Source: Callaeas wilsoni
Lineage: Eukaryota; Chordata; Aves; Passeriformes; Callaeidae
DNA: 64,000 nt
Direction of reading: 5' to 3'
Assembly (NCBI GenBank): GCA_013398955.1
Contig: VWPU01006177.1
Coordinates: forward strand, 1-64,000
The notes under the pieces are model-generated. The model saw nothing but the letters and a program-made list of their open reading frames with translations. It was not told the origin of the DNA and did no database searches. This document shows positions 38,901-51,448 of the stretch, piece after piece. Position 1 is the first letter of the stretch. The number at the start of each line of letters is the position of its first letter. A program made the position numbers and the translations under genes.

Positions 38901-39621
38901 TCTTGGGTTTGTGTTGCTCTTTTTGTTGTTGTTTACACACAACAAAAGTTTACACACTTCCCTTTCTAGTTAGTCTCACTTCCCTTTTGCTTTTGAAAAC
39001 TACTCTTCCTGAACACTCAAATATGCACTTCACTGTTTGGAATAACTTTCGGTTTCATTAAATGTTAGAAAATAATATTGTTCCTACACAACACAAATTT
39101 CTAGATGAATTCATCACTGTAAGCTCCAACCAAATGACCTTATACTGGATGTAGTACATTTTATGCTAGAAAATTATCATTTGCAATTTTCTGGCTAATT
39201 ACATTTCACCTTTTCCTGTGTTTCATGTACAGCATAACATACAATGGTGTATTTTCTTTATATGCTTTTTATAGCCAAGTGCTCAAGGAGCATTCCACCT
39301 CATGCTTCATTTGCAACAGATCCCTATGAGTACTATCCTTCTGGGTTTGTTAATCAGTAGACTGATATATACTCAAGAACCTTGTATTAACTAAGTTTAA
39401 GGCAGGTACCAGCACCTTCAGTGTTGCACACTGTTCTCCACCTCTTTTAGCCACTCTGCCTTTAAGTAGGCTGTAAGCACCCATTCTGTATTATTATTTT
39501 ATGAATTGTCCCACAAGGTTTCAGTACTAGCAATTCTGTCATTTTTCCCCATTAATGAGAATTTCCCATTTATCATGCTTGTCACCACATCTTAAAACTG
39601 ATATAAAACCAACTCGTTTTC

Positions 39622-39642
39622 AATTGAATTTCAAATTCAATT
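39622..39642. repeat. Perfect 21-bp palindrome
   Basis: Ten-base arms AATTGAATTT and AAATTCAATT flank a central C, within low-complexity sequence of repeated AATTCAATT-type words. Confidence 0.8.
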
Positions 39643-41975
39643 CAATTTCAAAAAAATCTTGTTTTCAATTCTGTTATAAGTTTAATGAACTCCTACAACA
39701 CCAACATTAAATTTCATTTATCTACCTGGAGGCTTTGCTTGAGCTGCCAATTAAGCTCCATCCTGGCTGCAACAGGCTCCAGCGAGGAAGATTTCCTGCC
39801 CCACATCCCTTCGTACAATCTGCCTTCCCATGGGATTTTGTCTCCATGTCCTGCACAAAGAAACCTGCAGATTCGCTCCACACAAATCCAAAAAAAATCC
39901 CATCCCGTATTTTCTTTTGTCAATCTTGCTTTTCATTACATCTTTTTCAGCTTTCTACTTTCCTTTTTTTAATAGTAGCACTTATGATGCCTCTCAACTG
40001 ATCTACCATTTGGCTTCACAAGAAGCAGCAAATACCTTGATGCTATGTCCCCTACAGATTTCTGCTTTATCCCTCCACAAATCATTCCCACTTATTAGCA
40101 AGCTTACTGGAATATATATAAATGACTTTATACTTCCTGTCATGTTGAATGTCTCCTCATTCTGGGTTATTTTTTGATATAAACTACCAGTGCACTCTTC
40201 CGGATCTTCCCTATGTCTTCTATGACATGAGTGGGAGTAATTTCCCACTCTGACTGTTTAAAAAAGACACTGCATGTTTAGTTTTTCCATCAAAATTTAA
40301 AAGCATTCATGAAACAAGGAACAGTGTTTCATGGCTTGACAGCTGAATTTTTCGTTTTTTGAATTTTGCCTTTTAGCAGATTTTAATGGCAGCAGGGCAG
40401 GCAAACAGATCAATGGGGCAGGCAAGGTCCTAAATGCAGCTTATACTGAGGGAAATTTTCTACCATTACTATGTAAACTGCAAAAGTTTACAGTAATGAA
40501 AAAAAAATCACAGTGGAGGCAACTCTGGCCATTCATCCAAATTTAACAGACAATTCTGAAGTTCATGACTATACTTTTCTACCTATGAAGGGAGCACACT
40601 GATACCCCTTACCACCATACTAACGTAATATTTATGAAGATCCATCAGTGATCTGAAAAGAAAAATCAGTGATGACTGAGGAAGTTGTCAAAAGAAAACC
40701 ATTTACTGTCTGCCATGTTGTTTTAGTTTTAAGCATGTGATTTTGCTGTAAGAGACTACCATAACACATCTGCAGAAGGCATCTGAATTGAGACAGCAAG
40801 ATTTCCTAAGTCCTGGGCGATCCATGTAAGAACAATACTGTGAAACCATGATTAACATTTCATAAGGATTCTCTTTACTTGCTCTGAGTGCAAACCAAGA
40901 CCCTCAGCTCCATTATGATGATTTGAACTCCAAGTAATTCTTGAACAGGATGACAACCTTCAGACCACCGACGTGAGCTAATCAGAGCACTTCTACTTAG
41001 AAGCAACTTATTATCCCATTTAAGTACATAAGGCATTTACTGGACTAAAGAATTGTACTAGTATTTGCTGACAGCATAGCTTCCCCACACTTTAAGAGGC
41101 ACAAGGCAGAAAAAGTCTCAAAACCTCTAGCAAAAAGCAAGCTATTCTACCCATGACACACCTCCACTCTTACAAATGGCTTATTGGTTTTGTCTGAAAC
41201 TGAAAACCAACAGTCTGAAAGATGACCAGTGAAATTTCTGTCCTAATAATTATCAACTCGGTAGCTGCAAGGAAGTGAAAGCATAATGTTATCACCAAAA
41301 GACTGGTCACCATCCTGAATCACAAGTGCTATTGGCTCACTTTAGGGTTGTGATCATTTAACAATAACTTCAGACATCAGTACAGAAATCACTGAAGTAC
41401 ACAAGGCAACTCCTGGGGAGCTGTCTTACAACCCACTGGAGGTCAAATACAAAGAGAACTTTTCAAGATTCACATCTCACATGCTTAAGCAGAGAATGTG
41501 GCATATTTTGAGAAAGTCTGGGATTAAACATTCTTTGTACATGCAGTTGAGACCAAAGCATGCAACAGCAGTGTTACTCTAGTGGTGCCAGGATCACCAC
41601 TCCTTTGCTTGAGTATCAAACTGAAACCTCAGATTATAAAAACAGCATTTGACTGCTATTTACATATTGATATGTTACCACCGCTCATATACCAGCAGTG
41701 ATGTTAGGCCAGCCATATATTGCAGTAGGATTTTTGAAGACAAACTGTGATACACCTAAGAGTGAATTCATGGTATCATTAAAAAGAAAATTAGTACGGT
41801 TCTTTTGAGGAAGGGGGTTTTTTCCTGTTGAATTAAAAACATTTCTGTTAATCAAGTTTTTTAAAAAGGCCTTTTTTGCAGCTTGGGAAGATAGCAAGTT
41901 TGTGTGGTTTCAATTTTTTTTTTAAACTGTGAAAAGTCTGAGCATTAACTGATCTAGATTGGACTGGGTACTCAC

Positions 41976-42076
41976 TCTGTCGCACAGCTCTTCAAACGTG
42001 CAGTCTGCAATGGTTCCACACGCTTTATTCAGCCTCAGCTCTCTGCCTTGCACTTTTAGAATCCTTGGTCTAGTTA
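41976..42076 (-). CDS. AFG1L: AFG1L coding exon (TRPRILKVQGRELRLNKACGT)
   Basis: This 101-bp exon is separated from the previous one by an intron of only 256 bp. Its first two bases complete Leu. It then encodes 33 codons starting TRPRILKVQGRELRLNKACG and ending FEELCDR, the core-domain segment before the PLGASDYLE motif. The acceptor is CCATAG and the donor is AGA|GTGAGT. It ends in phase 0. Confidence 0.95.
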
Positions 42077-42332
42077 CTATGGGAACATGAACAAAGACTC
42101 AATCTTCTCTGGATAATTACTATAAAATTCATCTCTTACAGATAGGAAATGCATAGCTTCATGAATAATAGCACATGATTCAACACATAAATTAGACAAA
42201 ATGCTGATACAATGACTGCCACTTGAGTGTGGCATCAACCCATATACAGCAATGGAACTTATTAATTGGTCAGTGGAGATTGGGCATTGTGTTCTAAATG
42301 TATTCTCTTTCAAGAGAAATTAACTTACGTAC

Positions 42333-42403
42333 AATCATTTTGTTTCTGAGCCAGCTCATCAAACAACTTATCCATGACAGCCTCCACATCAGCTTCACTT
42401 GTG
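42333..42403 (-). CDS. AFG1L: AFG1L coding exon (TSEADVEAVMDKLFDELAQKQND)
   Basis: This 71-bp exon completes a Leu codon with its first base, encodes TSEADVEAVMDKLFDELAQ followed by KQND, and ends with the first T of another Leu codon. The acceptor is CTGTAG. The donor that keeps the frame is GATT|GTACGT. A second GTAAGT donor lies 4 bp further on and looks stronger, but it would put a stop codon in the next exon. The phases fit both neighbours exactly. Confidence 0.95.
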
Positions 42404-43163
42404 CTACAGTGAAAAGAATAATAGAATATGAAATTAATAACACTTGAAGCCAACATCAAACAGCTGCCTGAGCCTGCTTAGCTTTTTGCCCATAAAAAAA
42501 AGAGAACAGGATGTTATGCTCTAAATACAAACATTACATTTAGAATACACTTAAAAGTAGAGAATATTAACTCTCAGGTAGATGATTCTGCCTTATTTGC
42601 ATACACTGAAAGACTTCTGTGTTTTGAGCTGTTTCCAGTAATGAGGCAATACAGGCAGAGCAGATCCATTAACACTATGTGTACACAATGAGAAAAAAGG
42701 CTTCTGGCTCTATCTTGCATGCAAAATAAGAGCAAATAGACAAGGCAAGGCAAGGCAGTCAAGCACCTAAAGAAGTATCCTTTGAAATTTCTGAGAGGGG
42801 ACTTCGTGAAATTAAATGTTGAAGCAGATTTTTCTATTTTTTGGGGGGGTATGCTGTGTCAAGCCAACCAATTGTATTGATCAAACAATTTGCAAAATTA
42901 AACTGTGAAATTAAAAATACCAGTATGATCTCTGCATTAGCAGCTTTAGCAGTTTCCCAACCTCTATTCCTAATACTGCTTGGGAAAATATCAACCACAG
43001 ATGGTGAAAATGCAAAATATCTGTGCTGATAGCTGAAGTAAAGTTTACATTCATCCTCTGGGCCACAAGAATTAAAAAAATCAGTCCAATCAGAGAACTT
43101 TTTTTTTAATCATTGAATAGGTTAGAGAGCCAACCTTTCCATGTTTTTATTCTTAGAGATGAA

Positions 43164-43178
43164 TAGATAGATAGATAA
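43164..43178. repeat. (GATA)n microsatellite
   Basis: A short ATAGATAGATAGATA run in the AFG1L intron. Confidence 0.9.
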
Positions 43179-43695
43179 GATTTCTAGCTGAAAATAGTAA
43201 ATCAACATTATGGCAAACAACAAAATAGAACTAGGACATATAATGTTTCACTGAAGTTTGTGTAAACTCTTTTGGTGTGAAAAGTCTTATTTTATAGATC
43301 TTGATGCACTCAAGTCACACTGCTTCACACAGTTCTAGACATCCTCTTAACTGACAAGTGAAGATCAGCTTGTTAAACAATTACTCTCCTGCTCATTAGG
43401 CCTTAAGCGCCTTAAAAATATTAACAGCAGAACTGAAGCAACTATTTTTTAGCTAAATCTTAACGATGACAAACCTTGTAGATACAAAGAATTTAGGAAA
43501 AAAATTTTAAAACCCATAAACTTATAAAAGTGCCATTTCAAAGACTTTAAAAACCTTTTCTGACTAGAAGGTTGCATAAAATTCTAGAAGTTTCTCTCAA
43601 CATTGATATTGGTGTGATGCATTCCCCTGACAAAATGATAAATGAAAAAGAACAGACAACACCAGAAAAAAAAAGGCCGTAAAAGGGGGTAAAGA

Positions 43696-43777
43696 GTGTA
43701 TGTGTGTATAAATATATCTATCTCTCTATATATTTCTACATATATATATATATGTGTGTGTGTGTGTGTATCTATCT
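43696..43777. repeat. (TG)/(TA)/(TATC) compound microsatellite
   Basis: About 80 bp of mixed TG, TA and TATC units, including an (AT) run and a (TG)8-9 run. It encodes only chance ORFs. Confidence 0.9.
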
Positions 43778-44301
43778 GGGCGAATACGTGCATGCATATC
43801 AGTAACAGAAATTTCTATGGAAAGGCTACCAGAAGAAACAGATGAATATGATGCTAAGGTGGATATTTGTACCTAATTGCCAAGAAAGTTTGTTTTGAAA
43901 ATAGACACCTGAGACTGAGATCGATGAAGTTGCTTTGATCAGGCATCTTGTAATCGTGTTGCTCTGATTGCTCTCAGATGAGTATGAAACAGCTTTAAGT
44001 AACCCTCAGTTATGTATTTTAAATGAAGACAAGACTGCACAAAATATGAAGCATCAAGAGGATTCTTTAAAAAAATGTGATAATGGTACTATAGCCATTA
44101 ATAGAAGAACATATACATGTTGAACAAGAACATATTCTTTGGGAGGTAAGACTGCTAATTAAATTTCAGAAATCTGGAGCAAAATACTGTACAGTACCTG
44201 ATTTTAAAACAAACCAAACAAAAGGAATCCCCACATACTAAGCTAGTTCTACAGGGCTGAAAGCTCCAATGAACCAGTTTGAATAGAAGAATGAACGAGA
44301 T

Positions 44302-44331
44302 TCCCTCAGAGGAAGAAATTCCTCTGAGGAA
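44302..44331. repeat. Near-perfect hairpin with 4-base loop
   Basis: CCTCAGAGGAA (304-314) and its exact complement TTCCTCTGAGG (319-329) flank a GAAA loop. With one bulged C the arms extend to 13 bp. The same stem forms on both strands. Confidence 0.85.
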
Positions 44332-45865
44332 GTACCTAATTCCATTGGCAGCTGTGGGGGTTTTTAAACACATTTTTTCCCCACTGCTTCCTAATGATTT
44401 ACACATCAAGTTCTGAAGGCAACCAACATCTTTCCAGTAAGAGAACATAAGACAGAATTATTGCCAATTTCTGCCATTCACTTGATCACAAGTCTGACAG
44501 CAGAACACAATGAAATATTTTGGCTGGGCACTACTCCTGGAACTTGTTTGCATTGCTCCTCCTCTGAGAGCTGACGCCACAGGCACCATGTTTAGCCTAT
44601 TATGTGCTAGAAACCACAAACATTCTTCTCCTTTCTTCAGAGCATGGACAGTGAGAAAAGAATATGGCAGGTGCTCCCCACAAGTGTCCAACGGAAAGTC
44701 AGAGTGCAGGAGGCACAGGGAGCAGCACCACAGGCAGGGACAGCAGCAACCAGAACAAGGGCCATGGTGAGCAACACACGGGTAGCAGCGGTGGCTTCAA
44801 ACAGTACCTCTGAGCAGACGTGGCAAAGCGCAGAGAAAGCGGAGCCAGGCAAGAATATAGAACAAGAGCTACTTTTCTCAAGTTCACACAGCCACAGCTT
44901 AAGGATACAGAACTTGCATTGGACCTGTTTTCCATATATGAAATTCTGTCACTTCCTTTCAAAAGCAGGAAGAGTTACCAGTTGTAATTCTACCAAGCAG
45001 TATTCCTCCTTCCAGACAAACAGCTACATCTAACTTCATTCAAAAGTAGCATGGACATACTTGGTTTCAAATACCCATCACAGTGATGAAAATACCCCAC
45101 CTTTCTTAATGGAAACATGATTTTTAATTAGTATTTTAAAGGTACAACCGTTATAAATCTAACATTAAGCTATTGTAGTCTGTTTTGTTCAGGTTGTCAC
45201 TGATTAAATAATATTTTAAGAGAAAATATAAGACAGAAAAATGCATTGCAAAGGTTTCAAAGTATTAAAGAGGATGCTCCTATTAGGCAGATTTATGCTG
45301 CAACCATAAACACAACTGTGAATATATTTTAAAATGTATTTATTTGCAAATATAAAGTGCTAAAGAAATTTTGTCATGATAAACAGAAACAATCTGTCAA
45401 AACAGAAGGGTGTTGGGTTTTTTAATCCACAGCATTGGAAACACCCAAAATTAAATGAATCCTTGTCATTGGATTTCTATAAATACTTAATTACTTAAAT
45501 ACAATAAGGATGTTCTTCTATTATAAGAGAATTGTGCAATCTCTTACAAGAGGATATTCATTACTTTCTAACCATCTGTCACTTCAGTTCTCCAAACACC
45601 ACACCTCCCCAAAAAATCTAATTAGTTTTTATTCAGTCACACATTATAAATGATGCTAGTGTGGATACCGAAAATGTAGTTTAATGAAGTTAATATCAAG
45701 GCATAATGGAAGGCGGTTTGCTGAACAAAATGGACCAGAAGGCAAAAAAAGGAAAAGTCACACCCTTCTAATTCTACTATACATTTTTCATTTCCCATTG
45801 AATAGGATATTATTGGCTAATAAGAAGGAAAAAGAGAGCAAGTACAATGTCATAGATAAACTTAC

Positions 45866-45948
45866 AGGTAGTAAAGTTTTCCAGCAGCTGGAAGCACTCG
45901 TTTCCTGTAGTCTATTCCAGAATCAAGCTGGACAGTGCTGCAGTATTT
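45866..45948 (-). CDS. AFG1L: AFG1L coding exon (KYCSTVQLDSGIDYRKR)
   Basis: This 83-bp exon encodes 27 full codons plus CT. It begins KYCSTVQLDSGIDYRKR and ends GKLYY, matching the AFG1L segment that leads to the YYLTSEAD motif. The acceptor is CTGTAG, preceded on the minus strand by an 18-T run (A run at 45960-45977 on the plus strand). The donor is CCT|GTAAGT. It enters in phase 0, directly after ...AVLK of the previous exon, and leaves in phase 2, which the next exon completes as a Leu codon. An overlapping plus-strand ORF here is a shadow. Confidence 0.94.
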
Positions 45949-46616
45949 CTACAGAGACCAAAAAAAAAAAAAAAAAAGAATAGCTTTCCTCGAGCCAAAG
46001 GTGTATTTACTATTGTCTGTGATACAGAGAAGACACACTGCTGTGATAAACCATCAGCATGAATATCATCTGCAAAACTGAAATTCAAGATCTAAAAGCT
46101 GAAGTCTCATTTGCAATTATCGAAGCAAAGAAATAAGCTGAAAATCACTCACATATGCAAAACAAAAAGGTCTAACACAAGTCCATCAACTAAAAAATTA
46201 ATATAGATTAGAAGCACATGGAATGAAATGAAGGTGGGTATTACTCATTCTCTCTAGGCACTGCTTTGTTGCAAAAATAATTATTTCCACATTAAAATAT
46301 ATACATTTTGAAATACAAAATTAGAAGCACTAGAAGTTTAACAGAACACAAACAAATTCTAGCAAGAAGTGAAACTACTTCTAATTTATAAGCTAAAATT
46401 AATTTTATCTTTTCCTTCTACTAAGAAGAGTAAGGATTTTATAATACAAATATCAAATATACGAACCACACCAAGTTTTGCTGCAAAATGGACAAGGGGG
46501 GAATAAACAAAACTCTATATTAAAAAGGTTTTATTTCATTTTTGCAATGTCTGAATTAATTCAGAAAAGGATCTTTTTGTTCCCCTTTAAACAACCTGTA
46601 AGATTCTAAGTTTGAT

Positions 46617-46658
46617 ACAGATGTCCCTGAGTAGTTAACAGATGTCCCTGAGTAGTTA
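46617..46658. repeat. Perfect 21-bp tandem duplication
   Basis: Two exact copies of a 21-bp unit beginning ACAGATGTCCCTGAG lie head to tail at 46617-46637 and 46638-46658. Confidence 0.95.
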
Positions 46659-49600
46659 AAATAATTGCTTCTGTTAGAAAACTCAAACCCAGCTGTACTA
46701 AAGGGTGCTTTTTTTGATTCAAGGCCTGAGGCTGAGAGCAAAATTCTCACTAGTACCAGTGCGATCAAGATTTTATACCTTCCCCCCGCCTACTCCCGGC
46801 AAAGGGAATAGCTCGTCTTATATGTCATGACTACTTCCAACACACACAACTTCTGGGTGTTACATACAGCAAGAAGCAAAAGAAGCTATAGAAGAAAGAG
46901 AGGAAAAGTTTTAATATTTTAGAAAATATAGCTCTATCAACAATTTCATTAAAGCAATAAAACTTTTTTTAAATGTAATTCAACTAAATTCAACTACTAA
47001 AATTCTTCAGTTTGCTAGAATCCACTAAGTCAGTGTGCTTCTTCACTGCATCATGAACTATTGGTTCATCTTTAACATTCTTGTTAAGTGTTTCATATTC
47101 TGCATGTTTGAATTTTTCAAAGTCTCCTTGAGGCCATTCAAATAACAAAATTGGAAATGTCAAACCTCATTCATAGCAACTACATTGCAGGGAAAAAATT
47201 TAGAAGAACTATCATCAGCGACTTAAGAAACAATGGCCCTTTTGAACAAATACATTGCATAGGACACATAGATCACAAATATCTGCAGGAATTACTGTGA
47301 TGACTCATTGCACTAATTTTTTGCCCTTGGCTATTAGTGAAGGCTCTATACCTACTTTAAACCTCCAACTTCTCTGCAAAGACATACAGCTGAAGAAAGA
47401 AGATGAAAAAAAATCATCCTGAATGCACAGAATCCCAGGAAAATCCACGTATCTTTAATTCCAGTAAGTGAAAAAGCCATGCTAATCAAATCATTATCTT
47501 GGACTAAGGCTACTGCAAACACAATAGCATTGGTGCTACAATATTATTATAATCTATTCCCTTTCTTTTCGTGAGAGCTCACAAAGAAAGAGAATAACAG
47601 AGCAGAAGAAAAAAGTTCCAGAGGCATGTAATAATATGCACAGGGGAGGGAGGATGTTTAAGTTTTTCTTCAGCATCAGTCTGGCAGCCAAGGCCAGAAG
47701 GAAGATTACTGAAATTTCACAGCAAAGCTAGTTCACTTAGCTTTTCTTTGCCAGCATCTTTCCACCTAATGGTTTCTTTTTCCAAAGTAGTAGATTAGCT
47801 TAAGTACTATTTTCTTTATGTTAGTAGGGGAAAAACCCCACAGATTACACTACAGCTTTGAGGACTATGAGGTTACTTAGATTAACTTTCGATACTTGCA
47901 TATTTAGTAATGCTGTTAATCATTATGGTTTGTTTTTTTCCTGGAAACAAGAGATGGGCAATTTTACATGAATTCAGCCTCATCTCTTTGGCCTTCAAGT
48001 CAGATTTATAAACTCTACTGCTCCCTCAGGGTGTTTGTGCTGCACATAGTGAAAAGTGAACACAGACCCACACATGCTTGGGAGTATTCCATGGTTATGG
48101 TAGGGCTGAAAGAAGCACACCTGAACACTGTAGCTGGTGTAAATTTGTTCCCTGCTATTTACAGTGGTGCTGGAGGCTCAGCTGCTAATGACAAGCAGGT
48201 GTCCTGTGCACTCAGGTACAGACTTGTACTGGGCTATAGTATGCAGGTCAGTGCAGTTTGATGAAACAGAAATGGGTGCTCAGTACGACACTGTTTTAGT
48301 CCACTTGTGTTCCACTTACAAACTTGTCACTCCTTAAATGCACTGCCAGCCTTTTTATGACTCCATGATTTAACATTACGCTGAAGGAGTTTTGGAGGTA
48401 AGAACCATGGAACTGAAGATGTAAATACTACCAATACAGTTACAAAGAAGATTTTTTTTTTTTTTAACCTTCCTTCTCTTTTCTCTGTCTTTGAAGTAAT
48501 TAGTATTATCACTCTTCAGGATAAAAACCACTATCATTAGTGACCCTAGTTAAGAAGAGCTTGTGTGTTCAAAAATTTATTTATGTTTTTGGGCCCCTTT
48601 TAAGCTACAAACATTGCCTAACAGAGATATTTCCTTCCCTATAAACTTTGCTTTTATGTCTGTAATGATGTACTATTTTTGATTCTAATATGATATAAAA
48701 TGATATCATTTATTTAAAAAAAAACCTGCTAGACACAGGACCTTTTAGCCAGAAAGGTGACAGCAGAATCCTGTTCAGAGATCTATAAAATACAGTTACT
48801 ATAGTCCTAGTGATTTTTTGCTTCCTTAGGAGGTGAAAGTTAACTGAACCAAATATAAACAAAATGAAAAAACAGAATTCTGATGTGCAGCAGTTTTCTG
48901 TAAGATGCAGTATAAGCATAAAAGCAGGGGACAGCTAACAGGAACCGAGAAATACTTATTCATTTTGAAAACATTTGGCATTTTACTCCTTGGATGTTCC
49001 TAATTAATTGACAGGTTTGGCCTCTCCAGATTGATGGTCAGTTCAGGAAGGTACTCTGGCCATTTAGAGATCATATTCTAAATATAAATAAAAGAGCCAC
49101 AGGAATTTCCTAACCCTTCTACAGGTTCAGGTGTCTATCTGTGCTCATTGCTAATTATTTTCACTGAGACACTTCAAAGCTCACCCACACCCATTGTGTT
49201 AAGACACTGTATGAATATACATAAAATGAACGGCTCCTGCCATTAAACCCAAACATCATAATCTGAATCACAACATGCTCTCAGAAAACAGCCCTTTAAA
49301 ACATGATTCCTGCAGTTAGATTATAAGCCTTGCAGGGTAGGAACAACCTTTCCTTATGTGAATATATGACAAGTACAGATCCATAGGTGCTAACGGAAAA
49401 TAACATAACAAAAAAACCCCCAAACCACCAAACAGAAGTGGGCGATGTTATTTCCACAAACTGAGCTCTGCATAGTAGAGGAGAGAAAAGGTGGGCCAGC
49501 AGCAGCAGCAAACTGAAGGGCAGGAGGAGGAGGATTGCTTGCACTGCCAGACAATAACACCACCATCTCTTCTCTGAGTTAAGAATGTACCCTTGAAGAT

Positions 49601-50332
49601 AGTTCTAAAGGGAGATGCAGCACATGGTCACCTCCGCTCAGCCAGAAAGGTCACAGAGAACTTAAATGCTGAGCGGAGATCCCAGAGTTTCTCCTTCTGG
49701 GGTTTCCTTTGTCAGCAAAGGTACCCACCAGGTTCTTTGGTTTTGCACACATAAACATTCACTTATCTGCTTCACAGGAAGGCAGAAGGAAAAATATTCA
49801 TATTTACAATTTTTTTTTTTAAGATAAATGCTTTAAATGTTAAAAAGACAGTGTATAATCAGAACATATAACACAAGAAAATAAAGCACACCAAAATAAT
49901 GTAAATGTCCAAGCTAAACACTTCAAAATGCTAGATTTGCAAAAAGGAAAACCAGATACACGGTTGCATGGTACGGAAAAACAAATCCTGCTCACAAGTG
50001 TAAGAATGAAATACTGAACATCAGAGAGGGTGCCTAAGTGAGGATCACCACGCATCTAGTCTGCCCCTCACAGGTATCGGCAACGTTATTCTCCTGCATC
50101 ATGGTAGTAAAAAATCAGTACTACAATTTAAAAACCCTGGGAGTGTGGAGAGGGGTGGAAAGATAGGCTTCTCTACTTTTTGTCCTTCAGCTTCTTACAG
50201 CATGGGGAAAACCCCTACTAAGACTACATATAAAAGTTCTTCGTTCTCCAGCTTTGGACTTCCTCATCCAGCACTGGACTGATTAAACCCTACGGATGTG
50301 ATTGCATTCTCACACTCACTAATCACCATGGA

Positions 50333-50397
50333 ATCCTAATCAACAGCCAAAGAACTAATTGGAGGGCTCAGGTTGCTAGCACTTAATTGTCAAACCC
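50333..50397 (+). repeat. Copy 1 of a 65-bp repeated block
   Basis: This stretch, containing AATCAACAGCCAAAGAACTA and ending TGTCAAACCCA, recurs in diverged form at 51385-51448. The match covers nearly the whole block, with a few substitutions and a small indel. Confidence 0.85.
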
Positions 50398-51384
50398 ATA
50401 ACTATAACAACTGGTTTCCATTTCTTAAGATGGAGTTTTAAATTTTCAAATTTCATTTTGAGCTAAATTTCTTTTGAAATAAATACTTAATATTGAAGCT
50501 ACAGTCAGTCTTGTGGAACTATCCACAGTTTCCCACAGATTTTCTATTCTATTGAGATATTTGAAGTCTGACTTACCCTATTCAATTCAAATGCATAAAA
50601 TTAATTAGTTATACAATTTATTTTGAAGTCGTTTACGTATTTATGTATACAAAGAACAAATACAATTACAGAATTGAAAATGCAGTTAGTAAGTTAAAAA
50701 TGCAGTGTAAGCATGCACTCATTCCCACTGAGTGGCATAAAAAGTTTTTATTCCAGAAGGAAGAAAAAAGATATAGCCTCAAGGCTCAACTCAAGACACA
50801 ACACCTAAAACAACCACCTTTAGACAGAACAGATAAAATTAGACTGTCAATAGACCTTTTCTAGAAAGTTATTAAATACAGACTAACAAATACAGGTTTT
50901 TTTCCAGTAAGCACCTCTGATATTCCTTTATTGCTGCAATCAAGAATGGTAGCTATTAAAATGTTTAACTGCTCCAGAAATTAAAGCACATGACAGGCTA
51001 GATTATTATGAAGAAAGAAACTTCAGAAAATTTTAAAAGGCAGTCCAAGTTAGCTGGATAACCTGCAAGTTCTCAAGATGTGTGTCATAAAAAGCCCTGA
51101 AATGCTATAGATGGCCTTGTGATCCACAATAAACACCGTACTAAGTATCATGTTCCCCCTGAGCTCAAATATTGCGATCAGATGGTAACACTTGATAATG
51201 CAGGTGAGTAGATATTTCTTAACCTTATGGAAGATCACCGTAAGTCAACCCAATTACCATTCTCTGCTCTGAATTTTAATGGTATTAAAACACAAAAAAA
51301 TAACAAAAAAAAAAATCAAAAAAAAAACTCCAACAAATAAATCATCCTATTAGAACACAAGAATAGGCAAACTAATCAGCCTAC

Positions 51385-51448
51385 ATTCCTAATCAACAGC
51401 CAAAGAACTAACTGGAGTGCTCAGATTAGCACTTAGCTGTCAAACCCA
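51385..51448 (+). repeat. Copy 2 of a 65-bp repeated block
   Basis: Direct-orientation partner of 50333-50397, about 1.05 kb away. Flanking sequence does not appear to match. Confidence 0.85.

Larger units (their letters stand above)
29080..41975 (-). other. AFG1L intron, 12.9 kb
   Basis: AT-rich intron between the CDR and PLGASDYLE exons. It contains a short CR1 fragment, a MIR-like remnant, a CpG island with promoter features near 35.5 kb, a locally GC-rich stretch at about 32.1-32.5 kb with chance ORFs on both strands, and a 21-bp palindrome at 39622-39642. No other gene is recognised. Confidence 0.8.
42404..45865 (-). other. AFG1L intron, 3.5 kb
   Basis: It contains the microsatellites at 43.16 and 43.70 kb and a strong hairpin at 44302-44331. 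The locally GC-rich part at 44.65-44.85 kb has open frames on both strands with no recognisable domain. Confidence 0.8.

Noticed and set aside
44510..45033. Overlapping ORFs on both strands in the 3.5-kb intron
   Set aside because: Gln/Ala-rich low-complexity translations with no domain.
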